A DNA stretch of 64,000 nucleotides from Dugong dugon (taxonomy: Eukaryota; Chordata; Mammalia; Sirenia; Dugongidae). This document shows, piece by piece, positions 43,810-54,337 of the stretch. The first letter of the stretch is position 1; each line of letters opens with the position of its first letter. A program made the position numbers and the translations under genes. Location of the stretch: the NCBI GenBank assembly GCA_030035585.1, contig CM057460.1, forward strand, positions 222,849,711 to 222,913,710, written 5' to 3'. The notes beneath the pieces are model-generated. The model was given only the letters and a program-made list of their open reading frames with translations. It made no database searches and was not told where the DNA came from.

Positions 43810-44495
43810 TCCCTTTCCCTGTTCCCGTGTACTCTGAGGTAGAAAACACCTAGACCCCTTTGCCTCATGGCCTTTCACCTGCAACGTAAACTTGGAGACT
43901 TATGTGTACAGAAGAGATTTCCTGTGTCAACTAACCCTAGGATGGGGGTCTGAGAAAGGCAGACCCCATGATGAAACTTACCTCATTCATCTGTATCCTA
44001 ACTACTATGTAAGTAACTAAAAGCTTGTAAAATGCCACTGGGTAATGTCAATTAATTACTGAGAGCTACAGCCCTCTACAAGCCCATTTTTTATCACGGC
44101 TCATCACATAAAGGTTAGTGCTTCGAACCCACTAGCAGTACCGTGGAAGAAAGGCCTGGCAGTCTGCTTCTGTTAAGATTACAGCCAAGAAAACCCTATG
44201 GGACAGTTCTGCTCTGTAACACATAGGGTCTCCATGAGTTGGAATCGACTCAACGGCAACTAACAACATACATCCAATGTGAGAGCTGTCCTTAGAGGAG
44301 AGGAGACGCAGAGACAGGAAGATGGCAGAAGGATACCATGTAACACTATAGCTACAAACCGAGGAATACCTAATGCTACCAGAAGCGGGGAGAGAACATG
44401 GAAGAGAGTCTCCCTCAGAGCCTCAGAAGGAATCCACTCAACCAACACCCTGATCTCGGACTCCCAACCTCCAGAACTGTGAGACAGTACATTCT

Positions 44496-44896
44496 TATTT
44501 TACTTTTTGTTTATTGTTGTAGTTTAAGTGAAAGTTTACATTTCAAGTTAGTCTCTTATACAAAAATTTATACAGACATTGTTATGTGACCCTAATTGCT
44601 CTCCCTATACTGTGACAGCACACTCCTCCTTTCCACCCCTGATTTCCTGTGTCCATTCAAGCATCTCCTGACCCTCTCTGCCTTCTCATCTCACCTCCGG
44701 ACAGGAGCTGCCCATTTAGTCTCACGTATCTACTTGAGCTAAGAAGCACAGTCCTCACGAGTATCATTTTATGTCCCATAGTCCAGTCCAATCTTTGTCT
44801 GAAGAGTTGGCCTCGGGAATGGTTGTAGTTCTAGGCTGATATAGAGTCCAGGGGCCATGCTTTCCGGGGTTCCTCCAGTCTCAGTCAGACCATTAA
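44496..44896 (-). mobile_element. L1 3' end, antisense, 15-bp TSD
   Basis: gtgaaagtttacatttcaag, gacattgttatgtgacccta, caggggccatgctttccggg. Flanked by the perfect 15-bp repeat gagacagtacattct at 44481-44495 and 44897-44911. Confidence 0.92.
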
Positions 44897-45220
44897 GAGA
44901 CAGTACATTCTGTAATTTTAAGCCACCCTATCTGTGGCACTTAGTTACAGCAGTCCCAGGGAACAGACTGGAGGTGCCTTTTCCTAATCCTCACAGAGAA
45001 GTCATGTAGTCCAGGAGCTATATTTAAACAGAAGTGCTGTACAAGGAGATAGCGATACCTTGTGTCAGAATTTATCAGTTCAACAATGAGCAAGTCTGAG
45101 AATTAATCACTGAGTTTAAGAACAGGGACCGCTGTGGTGTCCCTGAGGTCTGTCTTGGTGAAGTGTTGGAGGTAACAGTCTGAGTAAAATTGGTTCAACA
45201 ATGTTAAGGAAAGGAATTAA

Positions 45221-45389
45221 AAACCAAAAAAACAAACCTGTTGCCGTCGAGTCGATTCCGACTCATAGTGACCCTATAGGACAGAGTAGAACTGCCCCAT
45301 AGGGTTTCCAAGGAGAGCCTGGTGGATTCGAACTGCTGACCTTTTGGTTAGCAGCCATAGCACTTAACCACTATGCCACCAGGGTTTCC
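45221..45389 (-). mobile_element. AfroSINE, near consensus, 15-bp TSD
   Basis: ctgttgccgtcgagtcgatt ccgactcatag, ggtttccaaggagagcctgg, gaccttttggttagcagcca and atgccaccagggtttcc. It keeps the CpG-containing tail motifs lost in most copies. Perfect duplication aaggaaaggaattaa at 45206-45220 and 45390-45404, in block C3. Confidence 0.96.
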
Positions 45390-45527
45390 AAGGAAAGGAA
45401 TTAAGGACAGCAAAATTATATTGTGGTGGTGGGGGGATGGAATAGAGAAAACATGATGGCGTCCAGGCAGTATGTGAGGTCACCGGTATTGTTTTACATA
45501 TGGGAGAGGTTCTAAGTGTTGGGTGAT

Positions 45528-45948
45528 ATATTAGTTTTCTAGGGCTGGCATAACAAAATACCACACATTGAATGGTTTATAAGAACAGGTATTTATTGTC
45601 TTATAGATCTGGAGGTAGAAGTCCAAATCAGGGTGTTGGCAGTGTTGATTCCTTCTCAGGCTCTGAGGGGGAATGTGTTCCATGCTCTCTCCTAGCTTCT
45701 GGTTGTTCTAGCTGTTCCTTGGCTTGTAGCTACAGTGACACATGGCATCTTCTGCCATCTTACTATCTCTGTGTCTCTTCTCCTCTTTTATAAAGACACC
45801 AGGCATTCATGATTAGGATCTGCTCTACTCCAACATGACCTCTTAAATGATAATATCTTCAAAGACCCTACTTCCAAACAGGTTCCCATTCACAGGTAGG
45901 ACATCAACATATCTTTTGGCGGGGGACACAAGTCAATCCATCATAGGT
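45528..45948 (-). mobile_element. MLT1 LTR (block D3), MLT2 site empty
   Basis: ttagttttctagggctggca taacaaaatacc ... ccaaacaggttcccattcac agg ... caagtcaatccatcatagg. The stretch caccaggcattcatgattag gatctgctctactcc lacks the MLT2 present in D2 and D4. Confidence 0.9.
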
Positions 45949-46519
45949 GATTATTTTCAAATTAAACAACACATGAAAAAGCACTTTTAACTGTTCTTGG
46001 CACATACAAACTCTCCATAAATGTGAGCCATTATTAGTATTACAACACTAGCAGAAAGATTCCCAGTTCTATTCTTGCTTTTGTGCAGCAGAGATGTAGA
46101 AGCATTCCTCAAGCCTTCTTCACCACTCCTGGTCTCTTGCTCTTGGAAAAAGTATGGTGGTGTCATCTTTCCTTTGACTTCCAGGCTTGGGATGTGGCTT
46201 TAACTTTAAAGAGGGAAACATTCTCTCATCCAGAACAGGTTTAGGTAAGAAATGGGTAAGGCAGAGACCCTAGAACTGGCAGAGGTGGAGAGCCTGGGAA
46301 CTCTGGCCATCTGACAGGCAGCCTGGGAGGGACTGTAGGAGAGAAGTCTGGTCTGGCATTTTCAGGAAAGAAAGAATCTAGCAGAGGCAAAAGCAAAGTC
46401 CAGTGCTGCAACTAAAGAGCAGACCCAGGCTCACCGGATGGAAGGCACTCCACACTGTTGCATGATGTTTTCAGTGGAGTTCAAATGTTGTGAGAAAACG
46501 CACATACTTTGAGGATCAT

Positions 46520-47546
46520 TATGGATAACATTACAAAGAATGAAAATTCGAGAACACTTAATTGTGTTCATGCGAAATCTGTACATGGATTAAGAGGCAG
46601 TCATTGGAACATAACAAGAGGATACTGCATGGTTTAAAATTGGGAGCGGTGTGCAACAAGGTTGTATCCTTTTACCTTATTTACTCAACCTGTATGTTGA
46701 ACAAGTAATCTGAGAAGCCAGTATATATGAAGAAAAACGCAGCATCAGAATTGGAGGAAGACTCATTAACAACCTGTGATATGCAGATGATACAACCTTG
46801 CTGTCTGAAAATTAAGACGACTTGAAGCACTTACTGATGGTAAAGACTATAGCCTTCAGTATGTATTAAATCTGAATGTGAAAAAGAAAAAACTCATCAT
46901 GACTGGACCAATAACTAACATCATGATAAATGGAGAAGAAATTGAAGTTCTGAAGGATTTCATTCTATGTGGATCAACAATCAATATTCATAGAAGCAGC
47001 AGTCAAGAAATGAAATGATGTTTTGTATTGGGCAAATCTGCTGCAAAAGACTTCTTCAAAGTTTTAAAAAGCAAAGGTGTCATTTTGATGACTAAGGTGT
47101 GCCCGATCCAAGCCATTATTCTGTTAAATCACCTCATATGTATGTGAAAACTGGACAATAAAAAAGGAAGACAGAAGAAGAACTGATATGTTCCAGCTGT
47201 GGTGTTGGTGAAGAATATTGACTATACCATGAACTGCTAGAAAAATGAACAAATCGGTCTTAGAAGAAATACAACTAGAATGCTCCTTAAAAGTGAGGAT
47301 GGTGAGACTTTGACTCACTTACTTTTGACATGTCATCAGGAAAGACCAGTTGCTAGAAAAGGACCTTATGGTTGGTAAAGTAGAGGGTTGGCGAAAACGA
47401 AGGAAACCCTCCGTGAGATAAATTGACACAATAGCCACAAAAATGGACTCATACATTCTAAAGATCATAGCCCAGAACTGGGTGATATTTCCTTCTGTTC
47501 CACATAACGTAACCATGAGTCAGATCCATCGTGCACCTAACAACAT
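46520..47546 (+). mobile_element. RTE LINE, RT to 3' end, in F of U3
   Basis: ttatggataacattacaaag, the RT box region gatatgcagatgatacaacc, ggcaaatctgctgcaaaaga and a 3' end accatgagtcagatccatcg ... caaca. Stops and indels throughout. Its right junction (caacatgtagatcgtgg) matches that of the copy in U5. Confidence 0.9.
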
Positions 47547-48114
47547 GTAGATCGTGGATTTCTTCTCTTTTCTTTCTGCCTCCTGTACTACATTTTTAGC
47601 TTGGTGTATAGGGTGACAATAAACTCAGAAAACATATATAATATTATTTTATAATTTTACAGATTGAAGATGCCCTTGATGGTGTTATATATATCCAACC
47701 TGTATTTCCACATTTGATGGACACCTGTATAATGGGTTGTGTAATGCCTGGCTACAGGACTAGTTTTGTATCCTTATTCAACATGACATGTTTTTACCAT
47801 TTTAAAAAATCATTTTCTTCATGTAATAATTGACTAAGCTCTAAAGAGACAGCAGTATTACTCATTGTCACGGAAACCCAGATGGTATTTTTATTCTCTG
47901 CTCAAATTGGCTTCTACAGTGAGAGACCTTACTGCAGTTCCCTGTTCTATGTCTCTGGCCTCATTACTCTAGGTTGATCCCTCCTCAGTTTGTGATGCTG
48001 CAGACCTGCCCCATACTGTTGTATGGTCACTGCATAAAGGCTCCAGGTGAAGGAGGAAGGCCTTCCTGTGCTCATGGGCTGATGTCCACAGAGCTGCACC
48101 TGACCAGAGGGATG

Positions 48115-48540
48115 CTGTTATGGATTGAATTATGTGCCCCAAAATGATATGTTGAAGACCTAATCTCTGGTACCTATGAACATGACTGTGTTGGAAATAA
48201 GGTCATTGAGGATGTTATCAGTTAACATGAGGTCTTATTGGAGTAGGGTGGGTCTAATCCTATATTAGTTGTGTCCTTTTATGAGGAGAAGAGACACAGA
48301 GACAGGGAGATGGAAGAAGGATACCATATGATGCTACAGCTACAAGCCAAGGAATGTCTGGGCCTACCAGAAGCTCAGAAAGAGGCATGGAACAGATTAC
48401 TCCTCAGAGCCCTCAGAAGGAATCAACCAGGCCAACACCCTAAATTCAGACTTCCAGCCTCAATAACTGTGAGAGAATAAAATTCTGTAGTTTTAAGCCA
48501 TCCTGTTTGTGGTACTTTGTTGTGTCAGCCTGTGGAGACT
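48115..48540 (+). mobile_element. MLT1 LTR (block B4), uninterrupted
   Basis: tgttatggattgaattatgt gccccaaaatgatatg, ggtcttattggagtagggtg, gagaagagacacagagacag, ggaatgtctgggcctaccag and ttttaagccatcctgtttgt ggtac. Probably the most complete MLT1 in the array. Confidence 0.92.
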
Positions 48541-49195
48541 AATGCAGGTGCCTTTTCCTAGCCCTCACAAAGGTGTCATGTAGGCCTGGAGTGGGCCCTA
48601 AACAAAAGTGTTGTACAAGGTGGGAGTGATCCATTGTATTCAAATTTGTCAAGTCAGGAGGACAGAGAATTTGATCACTGTGTTTAGCAACGTGGATGTC
48701 GTTGGTGACCTTAAGATCTGTTTTGGTGGAATGGTGGAAGAGATAGCTTGATTAAAAATGGTTCAAAAATGCAAGGAAAGGAATTAAGGACTGCAAAAAT
48801 ATACAATGGTGGTGCTGGTGAGTGTGGGGACTGGACAGAGAAAACGTGATATGAATGTCAAGGTTGTTGTTGTGCATATGGGAGAGATTCTGCGTGCTCA
48901 GTGACACGTTCATTTGCTAGGGCTGCCATACCAAAGTACCAGAGATTGGGTGGTATATAAGAACAGGAATTTATTGTCCCATAGTTCAGGAACCTGGGAG
49001 TCCAAACTGGAATATCTGTATGTTGATTCCTTCTGAGGCTCTCAGGGAGAATCTGTTCTCTTCCTCCCTCCCAGCTTCTGATAGCTCCAGGTGTTCCTTT
49101 GCTTGTAGCTGCAGTGTCACATGGCATCTTCCCTCTGTCTCCCTGTCTGTGTGTATGTTCTCCTCATAAAGGATTATCATGAAGGATTAAGACCT

Positions 49196-49985
49196 TGTTT
49201 TAGTCAGGAGTCTCTAGAGAAACAGAGCCAGTGAGAGGATAGATAATACATGATATCTCTATATCTGTATGTATATATATATATAGAGAGAGAGAGGGAG
49301 AGGGAGAGAGAAGGGAGATTTACTTCAAGGAATTGGCTCACATGATTTGGGGGAGCTGTCAAGTCCAAAATCTGTAGGTCAGACCACAGGCAGGAGACTC
49401 CTGCAGGATTTCATCTCAAGCTCCCTGGGTCAGGTGACAGGAAGACTAGAAGTTTCTGCCAAGTTATCTATTTATAGTCTGGGGGCAGACATACCCTAAG
49501 GAAGTTCTCTGTTTGTTCTTAAGGCCTTCACCAGATGGGTTGATTACCTTACATTATATTACATTATGGAAAATAATTACATTACATTGCATTAGATGTA
49601 AGAATTCATTATGGAAGGTAATTTGATTTACACAAGGCCAACTGATATAACCCCATGTAACTAACTACTCCACAGACACTGGTGGTGCAGTGGGTAAGCG
49701 CTTGGCCGCTAACCAAATGTTGACAATTCGAACCCACCAGCTTCTCCAAAGAAGAAAGATGTTCTGCTTCAGTAAAGATTTACAGCCTTGGAAACCCCAT
49801 GGGGCAGTCCTACTCTGTCCTATAGCGTTGCTATGAGTCAGAATGAACTCCATGGCAGTGGGTTTGGGTTTTAACTACTCCATTACCACACATGTAACTA
49901 CTTCATAACAGCAACCAGACTAGCGTTTGGCCGAACAACTGGGAATCATAGCCCACCCACATTAACACATAAATTGGCCATCATA
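49196..49985 (-). mobile_element. MLT2 ERVL LTR in D4, with nested AfroSINE
   Basis: tgttttagtcaggagtctct agagaaacagagcc at the left, attaacacataaattggcca tcata at the right, flanks gacct/gaccc. The insertion site matches D2. An AfroSINE (49673-49872) interrupts it. Confidence 0.89.
49673..49872 (+). mobile_element. AfroSINE, longer variant, in MLT2
   Basis: cagacactggtggtgcagtg ... gaagaaagatgttctgcttc agtaaagatttacagcc ... gctatgagtcagaatgaact. Perfect duplication aactactcca at 49663-49672 and 49873-49882. Confidence 0.94.
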
Positions 49986-50417
49986 GACCCACCCTACTTC
50001 AGTATAACCTCATGTAAAGGTAACTGATACTATCTTCAAAGACACTATTTCTAAACCATGTCACATTCGCAGGTAGGATTTAACATATCTTTTCATGGGG
50101 GGCACAATTCAGTCCATAACAGGTGATTATTTTTAAAATGGTCCCTAAACCGAATGTTCTAGAAGGTGGGAGTGCTCCTCGTGTCCAATGTGTAGTGTCA
50201 AGAATGAGTAAGACTGAGAATTGATCATTAAGTTTAGGAATATGGTGTCATTGGTGACATTGATGTCTGTTTTGCTGGAGAAGTGAAGGAGATAGTCTGA
50301 TTAAAATTGGTTCAAAATGCAAGGAAAGGAATTATGAACTATAAAATATAGAGTGTTGGTGCTTGTGGTGGGGACACTGGACAGAGACAACTTGATTTTG
50401 TCCAGAAGTATCTGAGA

Positions 50418-50845
50418 TGAGGTTCTTGCCATCCTTGCTTCTAAGGAGCATTCTGGCTGTACTTCTTCCAAGACAGATTACCTTTGAATTATAGTGTTGG
50501 TGAAGAATATTGAATAGACCATGGACTGCCAGAGGAACAAACAAACCTGTCTTGGAGGAAGTACGACCAGGGTGCTCCTTAGAAGCAAGGATGGTGAGAC
50601 TATGTCTCAGATACTTTGGACATGTTATCAGGAGGACCAGTCTCTGGAGAAGGACATTATGCTTAGTAAAGTAGAGGATCAGTGAAAAAGAGAAAGAGCC
50701 TCAACGAGATGGACTGACACAGTGGCTGCAACAATGGGCTTAACAATAACATGGGTTGTGAAGATGACAGTGTTTTGTTCTGTTGTACATATGGTCACTG
50801 AGTCAGAACCAACTCGATGGCACCTAGCAACAAACAATAACATAC
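50418..50845. mobile_element. RTE 3' fragments, inverted then sense
   Basis: A short minus piece (50418-50480: gccatccttgcttctaagga gcattctgg) is joined to a plus piece (50481-50845: acctttgaattatagtgttg ... gagtcagaaccaactcgatg gcacctagcaac). The inverted portion is complementary to 50552-50600. Confidence 0.88.
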
Positions 50846-50909
50846 AGATTGAAAAGTATGATGAAAGAATACAACCCTGATACACAGCTTTCCTGATTTT
50901 AAACTACTT

Positions 50910-51250
50910 AGTATCCCCTTGCTCTGTTTGAATGACTGCCTCTTGGTCTACGTACAGGTTCCTCATGAGCACAATTAAGTAGTCTGGATTTCCCATTCTT
51001 CCCAATGTTTGTTAGGATCATAACCATAATTTTTTATGATCCACATAGTCAAATGCCATTTCATAGTTAATAAAACACAGGTAAACATCTTTCTGGAATT
51101 CTCTGCTTTCAGCCAGGATCCATCTGACTTCAGCAATGATATCCCTGGTTCCACATTCTCTTCTGAATCTGACCTGAATTTCTGGCAGTTCCCTGTTGAT
51201 GTACTGCTGCAACCATTTTTGAATTATCTTCAGCAAAAAATTGTATAAAT
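50910..51250 (-). mobile_element. RTE LINE fragment, reverse-transcriptase part, antisense
   Basis: The minus strand encodes RT pieces such as IIQKWLQQYINRELPEIQ, then RRECGTRDIIAEVRWILA and YLCFINYEMAFDYVDH; the last corresponds to the conserved 'D-x-x-K/E-AFD' region. Interrupted and truncated at both ends. Confidence 0.9.
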
Positions 51251-51690
51251 AAAATGTAGAACAAAATTTAAATTCACACACAAAAAGACAACACTTACTG
51301 GTCTGACAGAGACTGGGGGGACCCCTGAAACTGTGGCCCTCAGACACCTTGCTAACTCAAAACCGAAGCCACTCCCGAAGTCCACCTTTCAGACACAAAT
51401 TAGACAAGCTTAGAAGACAAACAATAACACTTGTGAGTAACGTACTTCTTAGTTCAATCAGGTATAGGAGACATAATGGGCAACACCTGCCCGAAAGCAA
51501 AAACCAGAAGTCAGGAAGGGACAGGAAACCTGGACAAATGGACCCAGGGAAACCAGGGTGTAAAGGGAAAGGCAGAGAGTGCTGATGCATTGTGGGGATT
51601 GCAACTGATGTCACAAAACAATTTGTGTATAAATTTTTGAATTAGAAACTAATTTGTGCTGTCAATTTTCACCTAAAACACAATAAAAAA
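51251..51690 (+). mobile_element. L1 3' end, sense
   Basis: ggtctgacagagactggggg gacccctgaaac, gtgctgatgcattgtgggga ttgcaactgatg, cacaaaacaatttgtgtata aatttttgaattag and cacctaaaacacaataaaaa. Terminus shared with 23410-23660 and 24835-25020. Confidence 0.85.
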
Positions 51691-52206
51691 ACTAAACTAT
51701 ATATATTTAGAGAGAGGGAGAGGGATTGATTGATTGATTTACTTCAAGGAATTGGCTCATGAGATTGTGGGAACTGTTAAATCCAAAATCCATGGCTCAG
51801 GCAACAGATTGGAGACTCCTACAGGCTTACATACCAACCTTCCTGGGTCTGATAACCAAAGGAATGAGGTGAGGGTTCTATAAAAATACTACTTAGAGTT
51901 TGGAGGCAGAACACACTATTGGGAAATTCCCTTTTTGCTCTTAGGGCCTTCAAAAGATGGATTGATTACATTATATTACATTATGGAAAGTAATTTTATC
52001 ATAGTCCGTTAGATGTAAGGGCATTACATTACATTACATTTCATTTTGGAAATTAATCTACTTTATCTAAGTCCAACTTATTAAACCCCTGTTAACTACT
52101 CCATAACTGCAATGTACCTACTCCATAACAGCAACCAGACTAGCATTTGACCAAACAACTGGGGTCCATGGGCCGGCCATGTTGACACATAAAACTAACC
52201 ATCACA
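51691..52206 (-). mobile_element. MLT2 ERVL LTR in D5, truncated
   Basis: Starts inside the LTR (gagagagggagagggattga) and ends acataaaactaaccatcaca followed by gacacaccttactcc, the same right junction as in D2 and D4. Confidence 0.88.
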
Positions 52207-52345
52207 GACACACCTTACTCCAGTATGACCTTATGTAAACATAACTGACACCATCTTCAAAGACCCTGTTTCCAAACAAGGTCACATTCACAAATAGAAC
52301 TTTAATGTATCTTTTTTTAGGGAGGGGACACAAGTAAATCCTAAT
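52207..52345 (-). mobile_element. MLT1 LTR right part (block D5)
   Basis: cttactccagtatgacctta, caaagaccctgtttccaaac aaggtcacattcac and acacaagtaaatcctaatag. The left part of D5 is missing. Confidence 0.85.
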
Positions 52346-53013
52346 AGGTATTTATTTTTAAATTAAACAACACATGAAAATGCATTTGTAACTGGGCTTG
52401 GCACACATAAACACTCCATAAATGTGAGCCGTTACTGTTTTAACCACACTAGCAGAAGGGTTTGCAGGTCCATTCTTACTGCAATGCAACAGAGATCAAG
52501 AAGACTGAGGGCTCAGGGCCTTGGTGGAGGGTGGGAGGAAAGGGGTATGTGTGGGGAGGTGGCATGGACAACTAAGTAGGTCCAGGTTTCAGAATCCTGG
52601 GATTCAGAACTGACTCCTTAAGCCAGATTGAAGAGGGGTGGATATATATGCATACATGCACATATATACATGCAACTTAGTCATTTGAGGGTAAGTTGCG
52701 TACATCATGGCTCTTCTCCCTAAATACTTCAGTGAAGCATTTCCTGAAAATCAGAATATTCTCTCACAGAACCACCGGGTCAGATGGTGTTTGAGCAGAT
52801 TAGAAGAAAGCTCCTATCCCATTGGAAGAGGTGTCCCTCTTCTTCCCTATCTGACCCTTGCTTTGTGAGCTGTGCTCAGCCTCTGTCTTTTTCACCAAGG
52901 CCTTCCTCTAGTTCCCTGATCTGTGTCTTTGGCCTCTCCCTATAGGTAGCCTCTCAGTCTGTGATGCTGCAGGGCTGCCCTGTACTGTTGTGCAGTCTAT
53001 GCACTGCATTATG

Positions 53014-53487
53014 TTGTGTCATCGAGTCAGTTCCCACTCATAATGACTCTATGTACAACAGAACAAAACACTGCCTGGTCCTGTGCCATCCTCAAAATCA
53101 TTGTTATGCTCTATCCCATTATTGTAGCCACTGTGTCAATCCATTTTGTTGGGGGGCTTCCTCTTTTTTGCTGACCCTCTACTTTACCAAACGTGATATC
53201 CTTCTCCAGGGACTGATCCCTCCTGACAACAAATCCAAAGCATATGAGACGGAGTCTCTCCATCCTTGCTTCTAAGGAGTATTCTGGTTGTACTTCTTCC
53301 AAGACAGATTTGTTTGTTCTTTTGGCAACCCATGGTATATTCAATATTCTTCACCAACACCACAGTTCAAAGGAGTCAATTCTTCTTTGGTCTTCCTTAT
53401 TCATTGTCCAGCTTTCACATGCGTATGAGGTGATTGACAACACCATGGCTTGGGTCAGGCACACCTTAGTCTTCAAGGTGACATCTT
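53014..53487 (-). mobile_element. RTE LINE 3' end, antisense, 9-bp TSD, in H5
   Basis: gtgtcatcgagtcagttccc actcataatg ... cttctccagggactgatccc ... gtcttcaaggtgacatctt. Perfect duplication tgcattatg at 53005-53013 and 53488-53496. Open frames inside it are reversed RTE remnants. Confidence 0.94.
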
Positions 53488-53571
53488 TGCATTATGGTTC
53501 CAGACAAATGGGGCAGCCCTCGATCTCCTCATGGACTGGACGAGTGCAGAGCTGTACTTGCCAGGAGGGTA

Positions 53572-53995
53572 CGGTTATGGATTGAATTGTGTGCCCCAAA
53601 AAGATATGATGAAGTCCTAACCTGTGGTATATGTAAATGTAACCTCATTTGGAAATAGGGCCTTTGAGGATGTTATCATTAACATGAGATCATACCAGAG
53701 TAAATTGAGTGTAATCCAATGAGTGATGTCTTCATAAAAGAGAAGAGACACAGAGACGGGGAGATGGAAGAAGGAGGCCATGTGAAGTTGCAGCGGCACG
53801 CCAAGGAACGCCTGGAGCTACTAGAAGTTAGGAGAGGTATGGAATAGATTCTCCTTCAGAGCCTCAGAAGGAATCAACCTGGCTGACACCCTGAATCAAA
53901 CTCCCAGTCTCTATAGCTGTGAGAGAATAAATTTGTCTAGTTTTAAGCCACACTATTTGTGGTACCGTGTTACAGCAGCCCTAGGAAACTAATGT
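53572..53995 (+). mobile_element. MLT1 LTR (block B5)
   Basis: ggttatggattgaattgtgt gccccaaaaagatatg, gagaagagacacagagacgg, gagagaataaatttgtctag and cagcagccctaggaaactaa tg. Confidence 0.91.
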
Positions 53996-54337
53996 AGGCA
54001 CCTTTTCCTGGTCCTCACAAAGGCGTCTTGGCTTAGTGATCCATTGTGTTCAAATTTATCAAGTCAAGAACGAGGAAGACTGAGAATTGATCTCTGAGTT
54101 TAGGAACAGAGACTCCATTGGTGACCCTGAGATCTTTTTTTGTGGCATGGTGGGGGCAACAGCCTGATTAAAATAGGTTCAACAATGCAAGGAAAGGAAT
54201 TAGGAATAGCAAAATTATATGGAGGGGAAGGGGGGCAGTGGATATGCGGCAAATAAAATGTAATGGTATCCAGAACGTATGTGAAGGTCAAAGGTGTTGT
54301 TTTACATATGGGAGAGGTTTTAAGTGTTGGGAGATGT

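Larger units (their letters stand above)
42611..44105. mobile_element. Unclassified insertion with 8-bp flanking repeat
   Basis: Bounded by acataaag at 42603-42610 and 44106-44113. It begins tgctgggaggatggtctgcc and ends atcacggctcatc. Without the LTRs nested in it (42951-43809) about 630 bp remain. I do not recognise the family and see no terminal inverted repeats or coding region. Confidence 0.6.
42564..44271 (+). mobile_element. AfroSINE split by a 1.5-kb insertion
   Basis: 5' part 42564-42610 (ggtccctaggtggcacaaac ... cagctgctaacataaag). 3' part 44106-44271 (acataaaggttagtgcttcg aacccac, gattacagccaagaaaaccc, catgagttggaatcgactca). Outer flanks atccaatatga and atccaatgtga are the SINE's own duplication. 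Confidence 0.9.
42414..44960 (+). mobile_element. MLT1 LTR (block B3), heavily interrupted
   Basis: atgttatggattgaattccg ctccc at the left, and ctgtgagacagtacattct then taattttaagccaccctatc tgtggcac at the right. Insertions: AfroSINE with composite insert (42564-44271) and L1 (44496-44896). Confidence 0.86.
41829..47924 (+). repeat. Array unit U3 (type I)
   Basis: A 41829, H about 42190, B 42414, C 44960, D 45528, E 45950, F 46270, G about 47810. It is long because of a 1.5-kb composite insertion, two AfroSINEs, an L1 and a 1-kb RTE. Confidence 0.87.
48908..50120 (-). mobile_element. MLT1 LTR (block D4), split by MLT2
   Basis: ttcatttgctagggctgcca taccaaag, ggaatttattgtcccatagt, then after the MLT2 cctacttcagtataacctca and aattcagtccataacagg. 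Confidence 0.89.
47925..52508 (+). repeat. Array unit U4 (type II, internally duplicated)
   Basis: H 47925, B 48115, C 48540, D 48908, a stub of E, then a second C (50138-50430), RTE and L1 pieces, an MLT2 with the right end of D (to 52345), and E 52345. Then A of U5 follows. No F or G. Confidence 0.82.

Noticed and set aside
51018..51347. Minus-strand open frame with reverse-transcriptase motifs as an active element
   Set aside because: It is truncated at both ends, lacks the catalytic box within this piece, and runs into unrelated L1 sequence.
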